A DNA stretch of 64,000 nucleotides from Mangrovibacterium diazotrophicum (GCF_003610535.1 NZ_RAPN01000001.1:3087320-3151319), one strand, 5' to 3'; positions 34,177 to 43,226 are shown, counted from the first letter of the stretch. Notes: generated by a model not told the origin, from the letters alone. Made by a program: numbers and translations.

Positions 34177-34218
34177 GCCCCATGCCCTCTGCTCCATGCT
34201 CTTTGCCTTTTTCTTTTC
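34177..34218. repeat. Heptanucleotide-periodic tract
   Basis: In-phase 7-mers GCCCCAT, GCCCTCT, GCTCCAT, GCTCTTT, GCCTTTT, TCTTTTC. It is non-coding, 120 bases before the helicase gene, and followed by TACCTTTA, a near-match to the -7 consensus (34219 onward). Confidence 0.55.
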
Positions 34219-34336
34219 CTACCTTTACGCTATGGCCGATGTACACGATCAACAAACGCGTGCATATATTGAAAATAATACTAATTTTATGTTCGTAACT
34301 ATCAAATAACAACACTCCAACTAACGTCGTATTTTA

Positions 34337-37300
34337 ATGAAAGAACTGGGCCTTTACGAGCAACTAATAAACAACCTCGTCCAAACCAAACTAAATAACC
34401 TTGATAGAACCGAATATTACATTGCAGAAAGCGTTATCGACCCAAATGAAGCCGCTGATGTTCTTTCACAATATCTCGTCAACAAATTAAAACTAGCATT
34501 CAACCTATTTACTGGCTCCAAGAAACTCGAACTCCAAATTGAGCTAGCAAATAAGATTATCATGCTACTGAAAGATGAGCTCAAAGAAGAGGATTTCAAA
34601 GAAGACATAATTGACACCAAAGCGAGAATACTCGACGCTATATTTTCTAAAATTGACGCGCCATTCACCGACTTTGACAGACATCTTAAAGAAATAACAC
34701 CTTATACCCGATTATCTCAAAGCGAACTGTTCACAGGGAGCAATGCGGGAATTTCGCTTGAAAGCGAAATCAAAAAGGAAATTCTTTCGTCGGATAAAAT
34801 CGACTTCCTTGTTTCGTTTATCAAGTGGAGCGGCATTCGAATATTCGAGAAAGAACTTACGGAGTTTACAAAAAGAGGCGGTCAACTAAGGGTAATAACA
34901 ACTTCCTACATGGGAGCCACTGACTTAAAAGCGGTCGAATTTCTAAGTGGTCTCCATAACACAGAAATCAAAATTTCCTACAACACAGAAAACGAACGTC
35001 TACACGCTAAAGCCTACTTATTTAAGCGAAACACAAAATTTGATACTGGCTATATTGGTTCCTCCAACCTTTCGAGATCCGCTTTAACCAGCGGATTGGA
35101 ATGGAACATGAAAATAACCACTCAAGAAGTACCGCATATCATTCAAAAGTTCGAAAAGACTTTTGAAACTTATTGGCACAATCAAGAATTCGAATTATTC
35201 GAAAAGGAGCGTGATTTTGATAAGTTAAGATCGGCATTAAAAAGAGAAAGACGCCGAGACACAACTATTCTAAGTGCATATTTTGATATCACCCCTCACC
35301 ACTTTCAAACGGAGATATTAGAAAAGTTAGAGGTTGAACGAACCATTCACAAGCGATTTCGCAATCTGATTGTAGCAGCCACAGGAACCGGTAAAACCGT
35401 AATTTCAGCTTTTGATTATCGAAACTTCAAAAAGAAGAACTCTTCAGCCCGACTGCTGTTTGTAGCTCATCGAAAAGAAATCTTACAACAGGCGATATCC
35501 ACCTACAGAGGTGTTTTAAAAGACAATAATTTCGGAGAATTATGGGTCGATGGTCTCGAACCTGAATCTTACGAGTATGTATTTGCATCTGTCCAAACAT
35601 TGAAAAACCGGATAGGTGAACTAACCTTAACTCAATCGTTTTATGACTTCATTATTATCGATGAAGTACACCACATTGCGGCATCTAGCTATCGACCAAT
35701 TCTAGGAAAGTTTAGTCCCAAAATTCTACTCGGTCTGACAGCGACTCCAGAAAGAATGGATAACGAAGATATTCTCCAAGATTTCTCGAATACAATCGCG
35801 GCGGAAATACGGCTACCAGAAGCACTAAACGGGAAACTACTTTGCCCATTTCAGTATTTCGGAATCACAGACAGCGTCGATCTTTCAAAAGTAAGTTGGC
35901 AAGCAGGGAAATACTCCACCGGCGAACTGACTAAACTCTATACCGAAAATGACCGTCGTGGTAGAGAAATAATCCAAAACCTGAATAAGTATCTGACCGA
36001 CCCAGAGCAAGTCCGCACTCTTGGATTTTGTGTTTCTCAAGAACACGCCGAGTTTATGTCAGAGAAATTTAAAATCGCAGGATTAAAGGCAGACTTCCTA
36101 ACTAGCTCTCGAAGTCACTTAAGGGAAGAACTGAGGTTAAAACTCCTTAATAAAGAAATCAACTACTTGTTCGTTGTCGATATTTTCAATGAAGGAGTTG
36201 ATATACCCGAAATTGACACCGTTCTATTCCTGAGACCAACCGAAAGCCTAACGGTATTCCTTCAACAACTTGGAAGAGGCTTACGTCTTTCTGAAGGAAA
36301 AGAATGTTTGACCGTACTGGATTTCGTTGGTAATTCGCGCCCCGAGTATGACTTCGAGGGAAAGTTTAGGGCGTTAGTTGGAAAAACGAATACATCCATT
36401 CAAAAAGAAATCAATGACGACTTCCCACACCTTCCTTTGGGTTGTTCTATCGTTCTTGAGAAAAAAGCAAAAGATTTTATCCTGAGCAATATCATTGAGG
36501 CGACTTCGATAAGCCAGAAAAAACTCATTCAAAAAATCAAGAATTTCCAGCACCAAACGAATCTGCCTCTTACGCTAGAAAATTTCACTAATTTCAATCA
36601 TATCCCACTCCAATTAGTTTACAAAAAGGCAAGTTGGAAAAGACTCTGTCAAGAAGCTGGTTTAATCCAAAACTTCGCGTCAATAAATGAAGCCGAAATA
36701 ACACGAGCAATCACAAAAAAATGGCTCTCATGCAGTTCAATATCCTATTTCGAATTTATCCTTCAACTGGCAAAAAACCATTTCAATGTCAATTTCCACG
36801 AACTCAATGAAAACGAAAGAACGATGTGCCTTATGTTGCATTACGACATCTGGCACAACCAAGGAAATTTTGATTCACTGGAAAAGAGTATTCAGGCGAT
36901 TGGCGAAAATAAGGTCTTAGTTGATGAGATTATAGAATTGATAGAAATATTAATTGATAGAATCGACTTCATGGAGTTGGACATCCATTTGCCGTTTGAA
37001 CAACCTCTAAAGGTACACGCCCGGTATACGCGCGACCAGATATTGGTTGCTTTCAGGCACAGTACTTTCGAACAAAAATCAAGCAATAGAGAAGGAAACG
37101 CAGAAAACAAAGAACTAAAGACCGACGTTCTTTTTATTGACTTAGATAAATCTGAAAAAGACTTTTCCCCAACAACACTATATAATGACTACGCAATCGA
37201 TGATTACCTATTCCATTGGCAGTCGCAAAATGCTTCTCGCCCAGATAAAGGGAAAGGTTTAAGTTATGTGAAGCATGTAGAATTAGAAAAACGAGTTCTA

Positions 37301-37477
37301 TTGTTTGTCCGAGAACGAAAAAAAGATCAATTCGACAACACAATGGGATATGTGTTTATTGGCGAGGGGAAAATTGTGGAACATTCAGGAGCCAAACCAA
37401 TGAATATAATTTGGAAGCTAGAAGAACCATTGCCTGCTTATCTTTGGAAAAGTTCAGCTAAAATGGCTATTGGTTAG
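34337..37477 (+). CDS. PLD-nuclease / SF2 helicase / DUF3427 fusion, candidate defence protein
   Basis: 1,046 residues. An N-terminal helical region is followed by a phospholipase-D-like (HKD) nuclease domain, with LHAKAYLFK (His at about 223) and GYIGSSNLSRSALTSG. The SF2 helicase then has Walker A ATGTGKT (about 348-354), motif II DEVH (about 442-445), LTATPERMD, and the C-terminal motif FLQQLGRGLRLSEG. A central unknown region and a C-terminal DUF3427 domain (about 870-1040, SPTTLYNDYAIDDYLFHWQSQ ... GYVFIGEG) complete it. It resembles the COG3886+COG1061 stand-alone DNA helicase/nuclease proteins often found in defence islands. It lies in an accessory zone without restriction partners. 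Cytoplasmic; likely acts on DNA. Confidence 0.88.
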   Translation: MKELGLYEQLINNLVQTKLNNLDRTEYYIAESVIDPNEAADVLSQYLVNKLKLAFNLFTGSKKLELQIELANKIIMLLKDELKEEDFKEDIIDTKARILDAIFSKIDAPFTDFDRHLKEITPYTRLSQSELFTGSNAGISLESEIKKEILSSDKIDFLVSFIKWSGIRIFEKELTEFTKRGGQLRVITTSYMGATDLKAVEFLSGLHNTEIKISYNTENERLHAKAYLFKRNTKFDTGYIGSSNLSRSALTSGLEWNMKITTQEVPHIIQKFEKTFETYWHNQEFELFEKERDFDKLRSALKRERRRDTTILSAYFDITPHHFQTEILEKLEVERTIHKRFRNLIVAATGTGKTVISAFDYRNFKKKNSSARLLFVAHRKEILQQAISTYRGVLKDNNFGELWVDGLEPESYEYVFASVQTLKNRIGELTLTQSFYDFIIIDEVHHIAASSYRPILGKFSPKILLGLTATPERMDNEDILQDFSNTIAAEIRLPEALNGKLLCPFQYFGITDSVDLSKVSWQAGKYSTGELTKLYTENDRRGREIIQNLNKYLTDPEQVRTLGFCVSQEHAEFMSEKFKIAGLKADFLTSSRSHLREELRLKLLNKEINYLFVVDIFNEGVDIPEIDTVLFLRPTESLTVFLQQLGRGLRLSEGKECLTVLDFVGNSRPEYDFEGKFRALVGKTNTSIQKEINDDFPHLPLGCSIVLEKKAKDFILSNIIEATSISQKKLIQKIKNFQHQTNLPLTLENFTNFNHIPLQLVYKKASWKRLCQEAGLIQNFASINEAEITRAITKKWLSCSSISYFEFILQLAKNHFNVNFHELNENERTMCLMLHYDIWHNQGNFDSLEKSIQAIGENKVLVDEIIELIEILIDRIDFMELDIHLPFEQPLKVHARYTRDQILVAFRHSTFEQKSSNREGNAENKELKTDVLFIDLDKSEKDFSPTTLYNDYAIDDYLFHWQSQNASRPDKGKGLSYVKHVELEKRVLLFVRERKKDQFDNTMGYVFIGEGKIVEHSGAKPMNIIWKLEEPLPAYLWKSSAKMAIG

Positions 37478-37538
37478 TCCTATGTGACGCATTGTCCGTT
37501 GACAACCATTCGACTATTGGATACCTTCAGCCCTAAAA

Positions 37539-37841
37539 ATGGCAAAAGGTATCCGCTTTCACTATCTCTACCGCGACTCCGGCAACTACAAAAAGTTTGG
37601 ACACAAGGACTTTTCGAATCCGACACAAATACCGCTCACGGAAATTGAAACGGCAATTCGGGAAAGATTGATCAGTACGGAGTTTTTCGATCCGGATCAA
37701 GTTGGAATCCGAAAATTCCTATTCCACCGCTATAACGATGATCATTCCTGGTATGAATTTGAAAAAATTGAGGAAATTGAAATTCACCGTCCAACTGCAA
37801 GCATCGAAAAATTTCTACTTTTATTGGAGTTATTGACGTAA
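37539..37841 (+). CDS. Small hypothetical protein following the helicase
   Basis: 100 residues, starting MAKGIRFHYLYRDSGNYKKFG and containing DPDQVGIRKFLFHRYNDDHSWYEFEKIEEIE. Soluble, rich in aromatic and charged residues; no family recognised. It starts 61 bases after the helicase stop on the same strand, so it may be its partner, but the gap leaves room for a promoter. Followed after 8 bases by the next gene. Confidence 0.6.
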   Translation: MAKGIRFHYLYRDSGNYKKFGHKDFSNPTQIPLTEIETAIRERLISTEFFDPDQVGIRKFLFHRYNDDHSWYEFEKIEEIEIHRPTASIEKFLLLLELLT

Positions 37842-37849
37842 AGCACCCC

Positions 37850-38221
37850 ATGGACCAGCTGATTAACCTCGGCATTTTTGCCACCATCGCAATCTATTCC
37901 TTCATTGTTTACCTCCGCTGGTGGCAAATGTATAAGCAAATGGAGGTACTGCTGCACGAGCATTATGAACAGAGAGGGCTCGAGATTGTCAGCATTTCGA
38001 AGTTAAGTGCAACTGATCGGTTTAAATACGGTGTTCCCTGGAGTCCTTTCATCAGTTTCTACACCTCCAGTTTTCGCTTTTTACGGGCGGGCAAAGAGAC
38101 CGTTTGCCGCTCCGTCGAAACCCGCGACGAATCCGGCACCGAGCAAATCCGCTACGTGGAGATTGGCTTTTCGGGAACGGAAGAAATCAGCGTGAACGAG
38201 TTTGAGGTGTACGAGTTTTAA
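37850..38221 (+). CDS. Small hypothetical protein with one N-terminal membrane helix
   Basis: 123 residues: a hydrophobic helix at about 5-22 (INLGIFATIAIYSFIVYLRW), then a soluble beta-rich part ending EEISVNEFEVYEF. No family recognised. It lies 8 bases after the previous small gene, suggesting one transcript. Base composition shifts towards higher GC after about 38000. Confidence 0.55.
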   Translation: MDQLINLGIFATIAIYSFIVYLRWWQMYKQMEVLLHEHYEQRGLEIVSISKLSATDRFKYGVPWSPFISFYTSSFRFLRAGKETVCRSVETRDESGTEQIRYVEIGFSGTEEISVNEFEVYEF

Positions 38222-38274
38222 GGGATAAAACCGCTAAAACCCCCATCAAGTGAGCCTTTCAAGAAATTCAAAGG

Positions 38275-38478
38275 TTGGGAATAGCCCTTCTTCCACAGCG
38301 CAGCAACGCCATTCCGCATGGTATCATAGAGAATCTCGATGGAATTATATTGCTGCTGTTTGGAATATCTATGATTCCACGTGGCAGCAGGGTCATTCCA
38401 GATGGAACCATTGATATTCTCTATGGAATTGCTTTGCTGCCATTAGGAATATCGATCATTCCACGAGGCAGGAAGCCT
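38275..38478. repeat. Tandem 84-bp duplication with ATTCC/GGAAT-type half sites
   Basis: Two diverged 84-base copies lie at 38311-38394 and 38395-38478, with a partial copy before them. Each contains repeated ATTCCACGTGG/ATTCCAGATGG-like half-palindromes. An open frame across it (38275-38568) would give IPHG.../IPDG... repeats of 28 residues, probably a by-product of the DNA repeat. Confidence 0.6.
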
Positions 38479-38574
38479 CGGCAAAAGCGCAGAACGATTA
38501 TTCCCAAGCGATTTCATCCTCTCGTCGAAGTCGTTTTAGCGAAGCGGCCAGTCGGCGCATCGCTGTAATACAAC

Positions 38575-38607
38575 AAAAAAAATCCGCCTCGTTTCCGAAG
38601 CGGATTT
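38575..38607 (-). terminator. Intrinsic terminator of the gene at 38615
   Basis: On the minus strand AAATCCGCTTCGGAAACG AGGCGGATTTTTTTT forms a stem (AAATCCGC with GCGGATTT) followed by a T-run. Confidence 0.8.
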
Positions 38608-38614
38608 CCCGGGA

Positions 38615-38971
38615 TCAGGCTTCCGTAGGAGCCGAACTGGATTTTGGTGTTCGCGACTTCCGGAGCTTTTTAATTTCAAGCACCAGGTTATCGTTCTTAC
38701 CCAACAAGCCCGTAATCAGGTCAACGGTGGCCGAACCATCGGAGTAAGCCACATCAAGCGTGTCGTTGGCCAGCTGGGTGGCATCTTTGGCTGCAGCCAT
38801 GGCTTCAATCTGCTTGCCTTCGGCAGTGTCGGCCGCTTGCACTTCGGATTTTAACTGGGTAATTTTTGCCGTCGGGTCGAAACCCTTGTCGGTTAGTAAC
38901 TGGGTATTTTGTTCCAATACCACGATTAACTGTGTGACAAAGTCACGTTTTTTGGATTCGTTTAAACTCAT
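38615..38971 (-). CDS. Small hypothetical helical protein
   Basis: 118 residues, helix-rich and Ala/Thr/Lys-rich: MSLNESKKRDFVTQLIVVLEQNTQLLTDKGFDPTAKITQLK, then a heptad-like stretch, a LIxGLLGK turn and a basic tail KKLRKSRTPKSS. No membrane segment or signal peptide. No family recognised. It has its own intrinsic terminator, so it is likely a real monocistronic gene. Its GC content resembles the core chromosome. Confidence 0.65.
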   Translation of the reverse strand: MSLNESKKRDFVTQLIVVLEQNTQLLTDKGFDPTAKITQLKSEVQAADTAEGKQIEAMAAAKDATQLANDTLDVAYSDGSATVDLITGLLGKNDNLVLEIKKLRKSRTPKSSSAPTEA

Positions 38972-39880
38972 AACTTTGGGTTTAAATCAGTTTTATAAAA
39001 TTGATCTTCGGGGTCACCTGCATGCTTGTCGAGGGCACAGGTGGCCTCTTTTCGTACCACTCAGGGCGGCTGCCGCGGCGTGTACACACACCAGGGGTGC
39101 GCGTGATCATCAAGCGTTCAAAAAAATAGAATGATCAAAACGAGTTAAACCATCGGATTTGAAGTTGATTGGGTTCGGCTTTTATTCGTAACTAAATTAT
39201 GAAAACAACCAGCGTAAGTTAAAGTGTTTTAGGACATAGGATCATAGCGTATGGAGGTAGGAGCATGGTGTTTGGAGAGGAAATGGGTGTGGTTTGGACG
39301 GACTCTTCGCTGAGTTGAATCATTCCATTTTGGTCTCCCGTGAGAGGTACAAAGCAGTATAAACAAAATAGCTTGCGCCCCTTCAGGGCTTTGGCCGATC
39401 CTCCATGGTCCCAACAACAGGGCTTTGCCCTGCCCTGATGCTACGGCACCGTTGGTGCATGGGAGAAAGATTTTGCATGCCTGCTCAAAGGCAAAGTCCC
39501 CTTCAGGGGATTTAGGGGTTAAAAACATCAATGGCATAGACCCGTCCTTGCCACCCTCTAACTCCCTGAAGGGAGAACCGGCAAGGGCTACATCGGAACG
39601 TGAATCCGGAGAATCGCAAAGAGAAATCACTCGTAAAACCCTAATCCAGTCCAACGGACGGCAAGCAACAGCCTGCGGCATCGCCGTAGGTTTTGGAATC
39701 GTTGTAGATTGAATTGCCCTGAAGGGGCTAAAGATTCACGATCAAAAATAGCTCACGCCCCTTCAGGGCTCTGGCCGATCCTCCGTAATCCCTGCAACAG
39801 GGCGTTGCCCTGCCCTGATGCCCCGGCACCGTTGGTGCGTCGGTGATTAATGTTTACTGCCCGGAATACATCGCAAGCTG
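38972..39880. repeat. Non-coding stretch with heptad tract and palindrome array 2
   Basis: About 39000-39230 holds nothing recognised. 39232-39280 is a heptad tract (GGACATA, GGATCAT, AGCGTAT, GGAGGTA, GGAGCAT, GGTGTTT, GGAGAGG). 39360-39845 is the second palindrome mosaic: GCCCCTTCAGGGC, CAGGGC...GCCCTG, GCACCGTTGGTGC, TCCCCTTCAGGGGA (about 39498), CTCCCTGAAGGGAG, CAGTCCAACGGAC (39647), CCTGCGGCATCGCCGTAGG (39672-39690), GCCCTGAAGGGGC, then the first three units again. Unit order equals array 1 in a circular sense. Confidence 0.7.
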
Positions 39881-40540
39881 ATCAAAGCGCTCGACTGCGC
39901 GCAGTCCCGAGGATTCGGGACGAACGGAAACTCGGAAGTGCGACGCATAACAACATCTTGAGTTTTAGGAAACAATCGTTTATCTTAGTGTTCGACCCCA
40001 AACCCCTAAAGGGGCTTAAGCTATTTACAAGATGAGTATAAGCGATCAGGTATCCATGTTCTATAATGCTAAGCCTCATATCTTTGAAAAGGCTAAAACA
40101 TTGCGGAAAAATATGACCACTGCGGAGCTCAACCTCTGGGAAAAACTAAAAAGGAGACAGGTCCTTGGACTACGGTTTCGTCCGCAACATCCAATTGACA
40201 TTTTCATTGCTGATTTCTACTGCCATCCACTAAAACTGGTCATCGAGATTGATGGCGGTATTCACCTGGCTCCGGAACATAAGGAATATGACATCGGACG
40301 GACAGCAGAACTAAACCAATGGGGCATCCAGGTCATTCGGTTTACCAATGAAGAGGTAGCAAACAATCTGGACAAAGTTGTCAGCCAAATCAACTTAATC
40401 TGTCGTCAAAAATTGAGCGAAGGCAAAGTCCCCTTCAGGGGATTTAGGGGTTAAGCGCTCGACTGCACCAGTCCAGTCCAACGGACTGCAAGCAACAGCC
40501 TGCGGCATCGCCGTAGGAATTGGAATCATTTCAAATCATT
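39880..40540 (+). mobile_element. DUF559 endonuclease repeat element, copy 2
   Basis: Near-identical to 32418-33070 from the GATCAAAGCG block through the gene to CCTGCGGCATCGCCGTAGG (40499-40517). Left end at 40000-40021, right end at 40425-40452. A diverged right end (AAGTCTCCTTCAGGAAGTTT, about 40569) follows after the element. Confidence 0.55.
40032..40454 (+). CDS. DUF559 endonuclease-domain protein, copy 2
   Basis: 140 residues, identical to the protein at 32569-32991 except for five substitutions (D5, K26, T30, A80, D114). The proposed catalytic residues Asp61, Glu72 and Asp74 are conserved, as is the repeat-encoded tail VPFRGFRG. Both copies being intact and conservative argues for selection or very recent duplication. 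No methylase, recombinase or other mobility gene is adjacent. A DNA nick or cleavage role at palindromic sites is inferred from context only. Confidence 0.85.
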   Translation: MSISDQVSMFYNAKPHIFEKAKTLRKNMTTAELNLWEKLKRRQVLGLRFRPQHPIDIFIADFYCHPLKLVIEIDGGIHLAPEHKEYDIGRTAELNQWGIQVIRFTNEEVANNLDKVVSQINLICRQKLSEGKVPFRGFRG

Positions 40541-40842
40541 GATTGTATCTCCAGACTCAGCAAAGGCTCAAGTCTCCTTCAGGAAGTTTAGGGATAAACC
40601 GGCAGACAGCCCTGTGACCTGGTCCAAATTTCGAGCGCCGATAACCCTTCCGGAAATCGTACGTAGAATAAAACACTTATTTATCTGAAATAAGATTTAA
40701 GCTGCCCGGCTTATTAGCCCCCTTTGATTCCTCTGAACGACCTTTTCCCCAACCTCCGTGAAGTGAAAAGGACATCCTCTCCCCCAACCCACATTGTACG
40801 AGATCTCACTTTCTGTTAAAACTTTACACAAAATCAAATTCC
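40455..40842. other. Non-coding region between DUF559 copy 2 and the TPR lipoprotein
   Basis: The first 85 bases carry the palindromes CAGTCCAACGGACTG (40474-40488) and CCTGCGGCATCGCCGTAGG (40499-40517). A degenerate TCTCC/GGAAG right end follows near 40570. The rest holds no recognised feature apart from possible promoter sequence. Confidence 0.5.
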
Positions 40843-42564
40843 GTGAAACTAAGATTAATGACTTTGCTGTTGCTATCTGCCGTTGTGTGGGTAGCATGCA
40901 ACCAGGCGAAGAAAAACAAACAACAATTGAGTTACACCACCGTGACTTGTGCTGTACCGGCAACCACTGATCAGGATTGGTACAGCTCCGGGAAGAAAGC
41001 ACCTTTGTTCGACAACCTTGGCAATTACTCCTACCCGATTACCACCAGCAACGAATTGGTGCAACGCTATTTCGATCAGGGGCTGGTACTGGCTTACGGC
41101 TTCAATCATGCCGAGGCTGCCCGCTCGTTCTACTACGCCACCCAGCTCGATCCCAATTGCGCGATGGCCTACTGTGGCTATGCCTACGTACTCGGTCCCA
41201 ACTACAATGCGGGCATGGAACCCGATCATTACCAACGCGCCTATAAAGCTATTCAAAAAGCCGTTGCCCTGTCCGACCAGGCAAGCCCAAAGGAAAAGGC
41301 ACTGATCGCAGCCATGGCTAAGCGCTATGCCCCGGAGCCGCCCGAGTCGCGCCAACTATTGGATGAAGCATACTCGGCAGCGTTAAAAGAACTTTGGGGC
41401 AGCTACCCCGACGATCCCTATATTGGCACCCTCTATGCCGAATCGCTGTTGAACCTTCACCCCTGGGACCTTTATGAGACGGACGGAAGCGTCAAGGCAT
41501 GGACGCCGGAAATTATAGAGACACTGAATCAAGTGATTGCGCTAAATCCGAAACATCCCGGAGCCAATCATTTCTACATTCATGCCGTTGAAGCTTCACC
41601 CACCCCGCAGCTCGGCTATGAATCGGCGCGTCTGTACGACGAGGGGCTGGTTCCCGGAGCCGGGCACCTGGTGCATATGCCTTCACACATCTACATTCGC
41701 ACCGGCGACTACCACAAAGGTACATTGGCAAACATCAATGCCGTTGATGTGGACAGCGCTTACACCACAGCTTGCCATGCCCAGGGCGTTTATCCGCTGG
41801 CCTATTACCCGCACAACTATCATTTTTTAGCTGCAACGGCCACCCTCGAAGGCAATGCCGGGTGGGGTGTCCGTGCCGCCGAGAAAATGGCAAAGGATGT
41901 CAGCATTCAATTGATGAAGGAACCCGGCTGGGGAACCCTTCAACATTATTACACCATCCCCGATTACGTCTATGTCAAGTTTGGCTTATGGGATAAAATA
42001 CTGGAGTTGAAAAACGAAGTTCCCGATTTGACTTACCCCTCTGCAATTCGTGCTTATGCGCGGGGAATGGCCTTTGCCGGAAAAGGCGACCTGAAAGCGG
42101 CAAAAGACGAGTTGGCCCAACTTGAACACTACGCGACCGACGAAAGCCTGAAAGAACTGACAGTTTGGGAAATCAATTCGACCTATGACCTGGTCAACAT
42201 TGCCGAAAAAGTATTGAAAGCTGAAATCCTGGCCAGCGAGCAACAGTACGACGAGTCGATTCAGCTGTTAACCGAAGCAGTTGCCATTGAAGACGGACTG
42301 AATTACAACGAGCCGCCCGATTGGTTCTTCTCGGTACGCCATCATCTCGGCGCGGTACAAATTGAAGCCAAACACTACAACGACGCCATTGAAACCTACA
42401 CCCAGGATCTCAAAAACCTGCCTAAAAACGGCTGGGCCCTTCACGGCATGAAACTCGCTTACAACAACCTTGGCGAAACCGACAAGGCCGAAGCAGTCGA
42501 TCAGCAACTGGCCGAAGTTTGGGCTACCGCCGATACCCGGATTAGCAGTTCGCGGATTAAATAG
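40843..42564 (+). CDS. Tetratricopeptide-repeat lipoprotein
   Basis: 573 residues with a lipoprotein signal: KLRLMTLLLLSAVVWVAC, Cys at about 19. The mature protein is a helical TPR superhelix: units such as FNHAEAARSFYYATQLDPNCAMAYCGYAYV, ETLNQVIALNPKHPGANHFYIHAVEASP and KHYNDAIETYTQDLKNLPKNGWALHG are visible along the length. The HFYIHAVEAS and HMPSHIYIRTGDYH motifs mark a known group of TPR proteins of unknown role. The start is a GTG at 40843, because it keeps the charged n-region; an ATG at 40858 is possible. Periplasmic, membrane-anchored. Confidence 0.82.
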   Translation: MKLRLMTLLLLSAVVWVACNQAKKNKQQLSYTTVTCAVPATTDQDWYSSGKKAPLFDNLGNYSYPITTSNELVQRYFDQGLVLAYGFNHAEAARSFYYATQLDPNCAMAYCGYAYVLGPNYNAGMEPDHYQRAYKAIQKAVALSDQASPKEKALIAAMAKRYAPEPPESRQLLDEAYSAALKELWGSYPDDPYIGTLYAESLLNLHPWDLYETDGSVKAWTPEIIETLNQVIALNPKHPGANHFYIHAVEASPTPQLGYESARLYDEGLVPGAGHLVHMPSHIYIRTGDYHKGTLANINAVDVDSAYTTACHAQGVYPLAYYPHNYHFLAATATLEGNAGWGVRAAEKMAKDVSIQLMKEPGWGTLQHYYTIPDYVYVKFGLWDKILELKNEVPDLTYPSAIRAYARGMAFAGKGDLKAAKDELAQLEHYATDESLKELTVWEINSTYDLVNIAEKVLKAEILASEQQYDESIQLLTEAVAIEDGLNYNEPPDWFFSVRHHLGAVQIEAKHYNDAIETYTQDLKNLPKNGWALHGMKLAYNNLGETDKAEAVDQQLAEVWATADTRISSSRIK

Positions 42565-43226
42565 ACAGCCCGGCTCGAGGACAAAAGAGATAGCTTAATC
42601 GTTCCATGCGGCGCATGCAGCCGTTGCGATCAAAACACATGATCGGTGCGCCTAAAATCCGCAATGCACCTTAGCCCCGGGTTAACACCCGGGGCTACAA
42701 TTATTTCACCCCGCTGGGGCGAGAAGCCTCAAATTCCACAAATAGCCGATCAAGGCGCCGACTGCACGCAGCAATAGTGAACGGAAACACGGAATTGCGA
42801 CGCGTGAGCGTCAGGCATGAAGTGTTGAGAGTGAGCGGTGCGCAGCAATTGCCTCGGGTAGTCTTGACCTTTTGGTTCGTTTTGTGTCAAGACAAAATGA
42901 ACAGCCCGTCCGGCTGGAGGACACACCCGGATTAAACAAAACATCTATTTGATTGGTTATTAACCTCAACCAATACCTTAAACCGATGAAAAAACGCTCG
43001 CACACCAGGCCTCCCTGTCGGGAGCGACATCCGGGACTGTGTTCCGATTCTCCCAATCCTCCGTCATCACCCCGCCCTTCTAGCCACCTGTCCGCTAAAT
43101 GGCAATGACAACCACCCCGAACAAATGCCCCTTGCGCTGATTCAATCAGAACGACTTCCGAAAATTTTAAAACACACCTCATGACTGAAGGATAACACCA
43201 ATAACCCCAGTTAAAACCCATTGCAT
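42565..43226. repeat. Palindrome-rich intergenic region
   Basis: Holds CATGCGGCGCATG (about 42606), an 11-bp-arm palindrome TAGCCCCGGGT/ACCCGGGGCTA (42672-42697), CCCCGCTGGGG (42709-42719), and a truncated copy of the GATCAAGGCGCCGACTG block (42748 to about 42810) found beside both DUF559 elements. TTTTGTGTCAAGACAAAA (42880-42897) is also present. About 42900-43226 has nothing recognised. Open frames here are chance. Confidence 0.6.

Noticed and set aside
34337-38221. Assignment to a named defence system such as Mokosh, DISARM or BREX
   Set aside because: Required partner genes are missing and the domain order does not match with certainty.
38275-38568. 97-codon protein gene at the 84-bp repeats
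   Set aside because: The frame is probably a by-product of a DNA repeat; no ribosome site or conservation evidence. Listed as a repeat instead.
39229-39712. Open frames on both strands across palindrome array 2
   Set aside because: They read through repeat units that occur in other frames elsewhere, so coding is unlikely.
42811-43221. 136-codon minus-strand frame before the MFS gene
   Set aside because: It runs through palindromic repeats and has no family resemblance; the repeat motif explains its open frame.
31437-43226. Insertion sequence or integron
   Set aside because: No transposase, integrase or attC-like structure could be recognised in the repeats.
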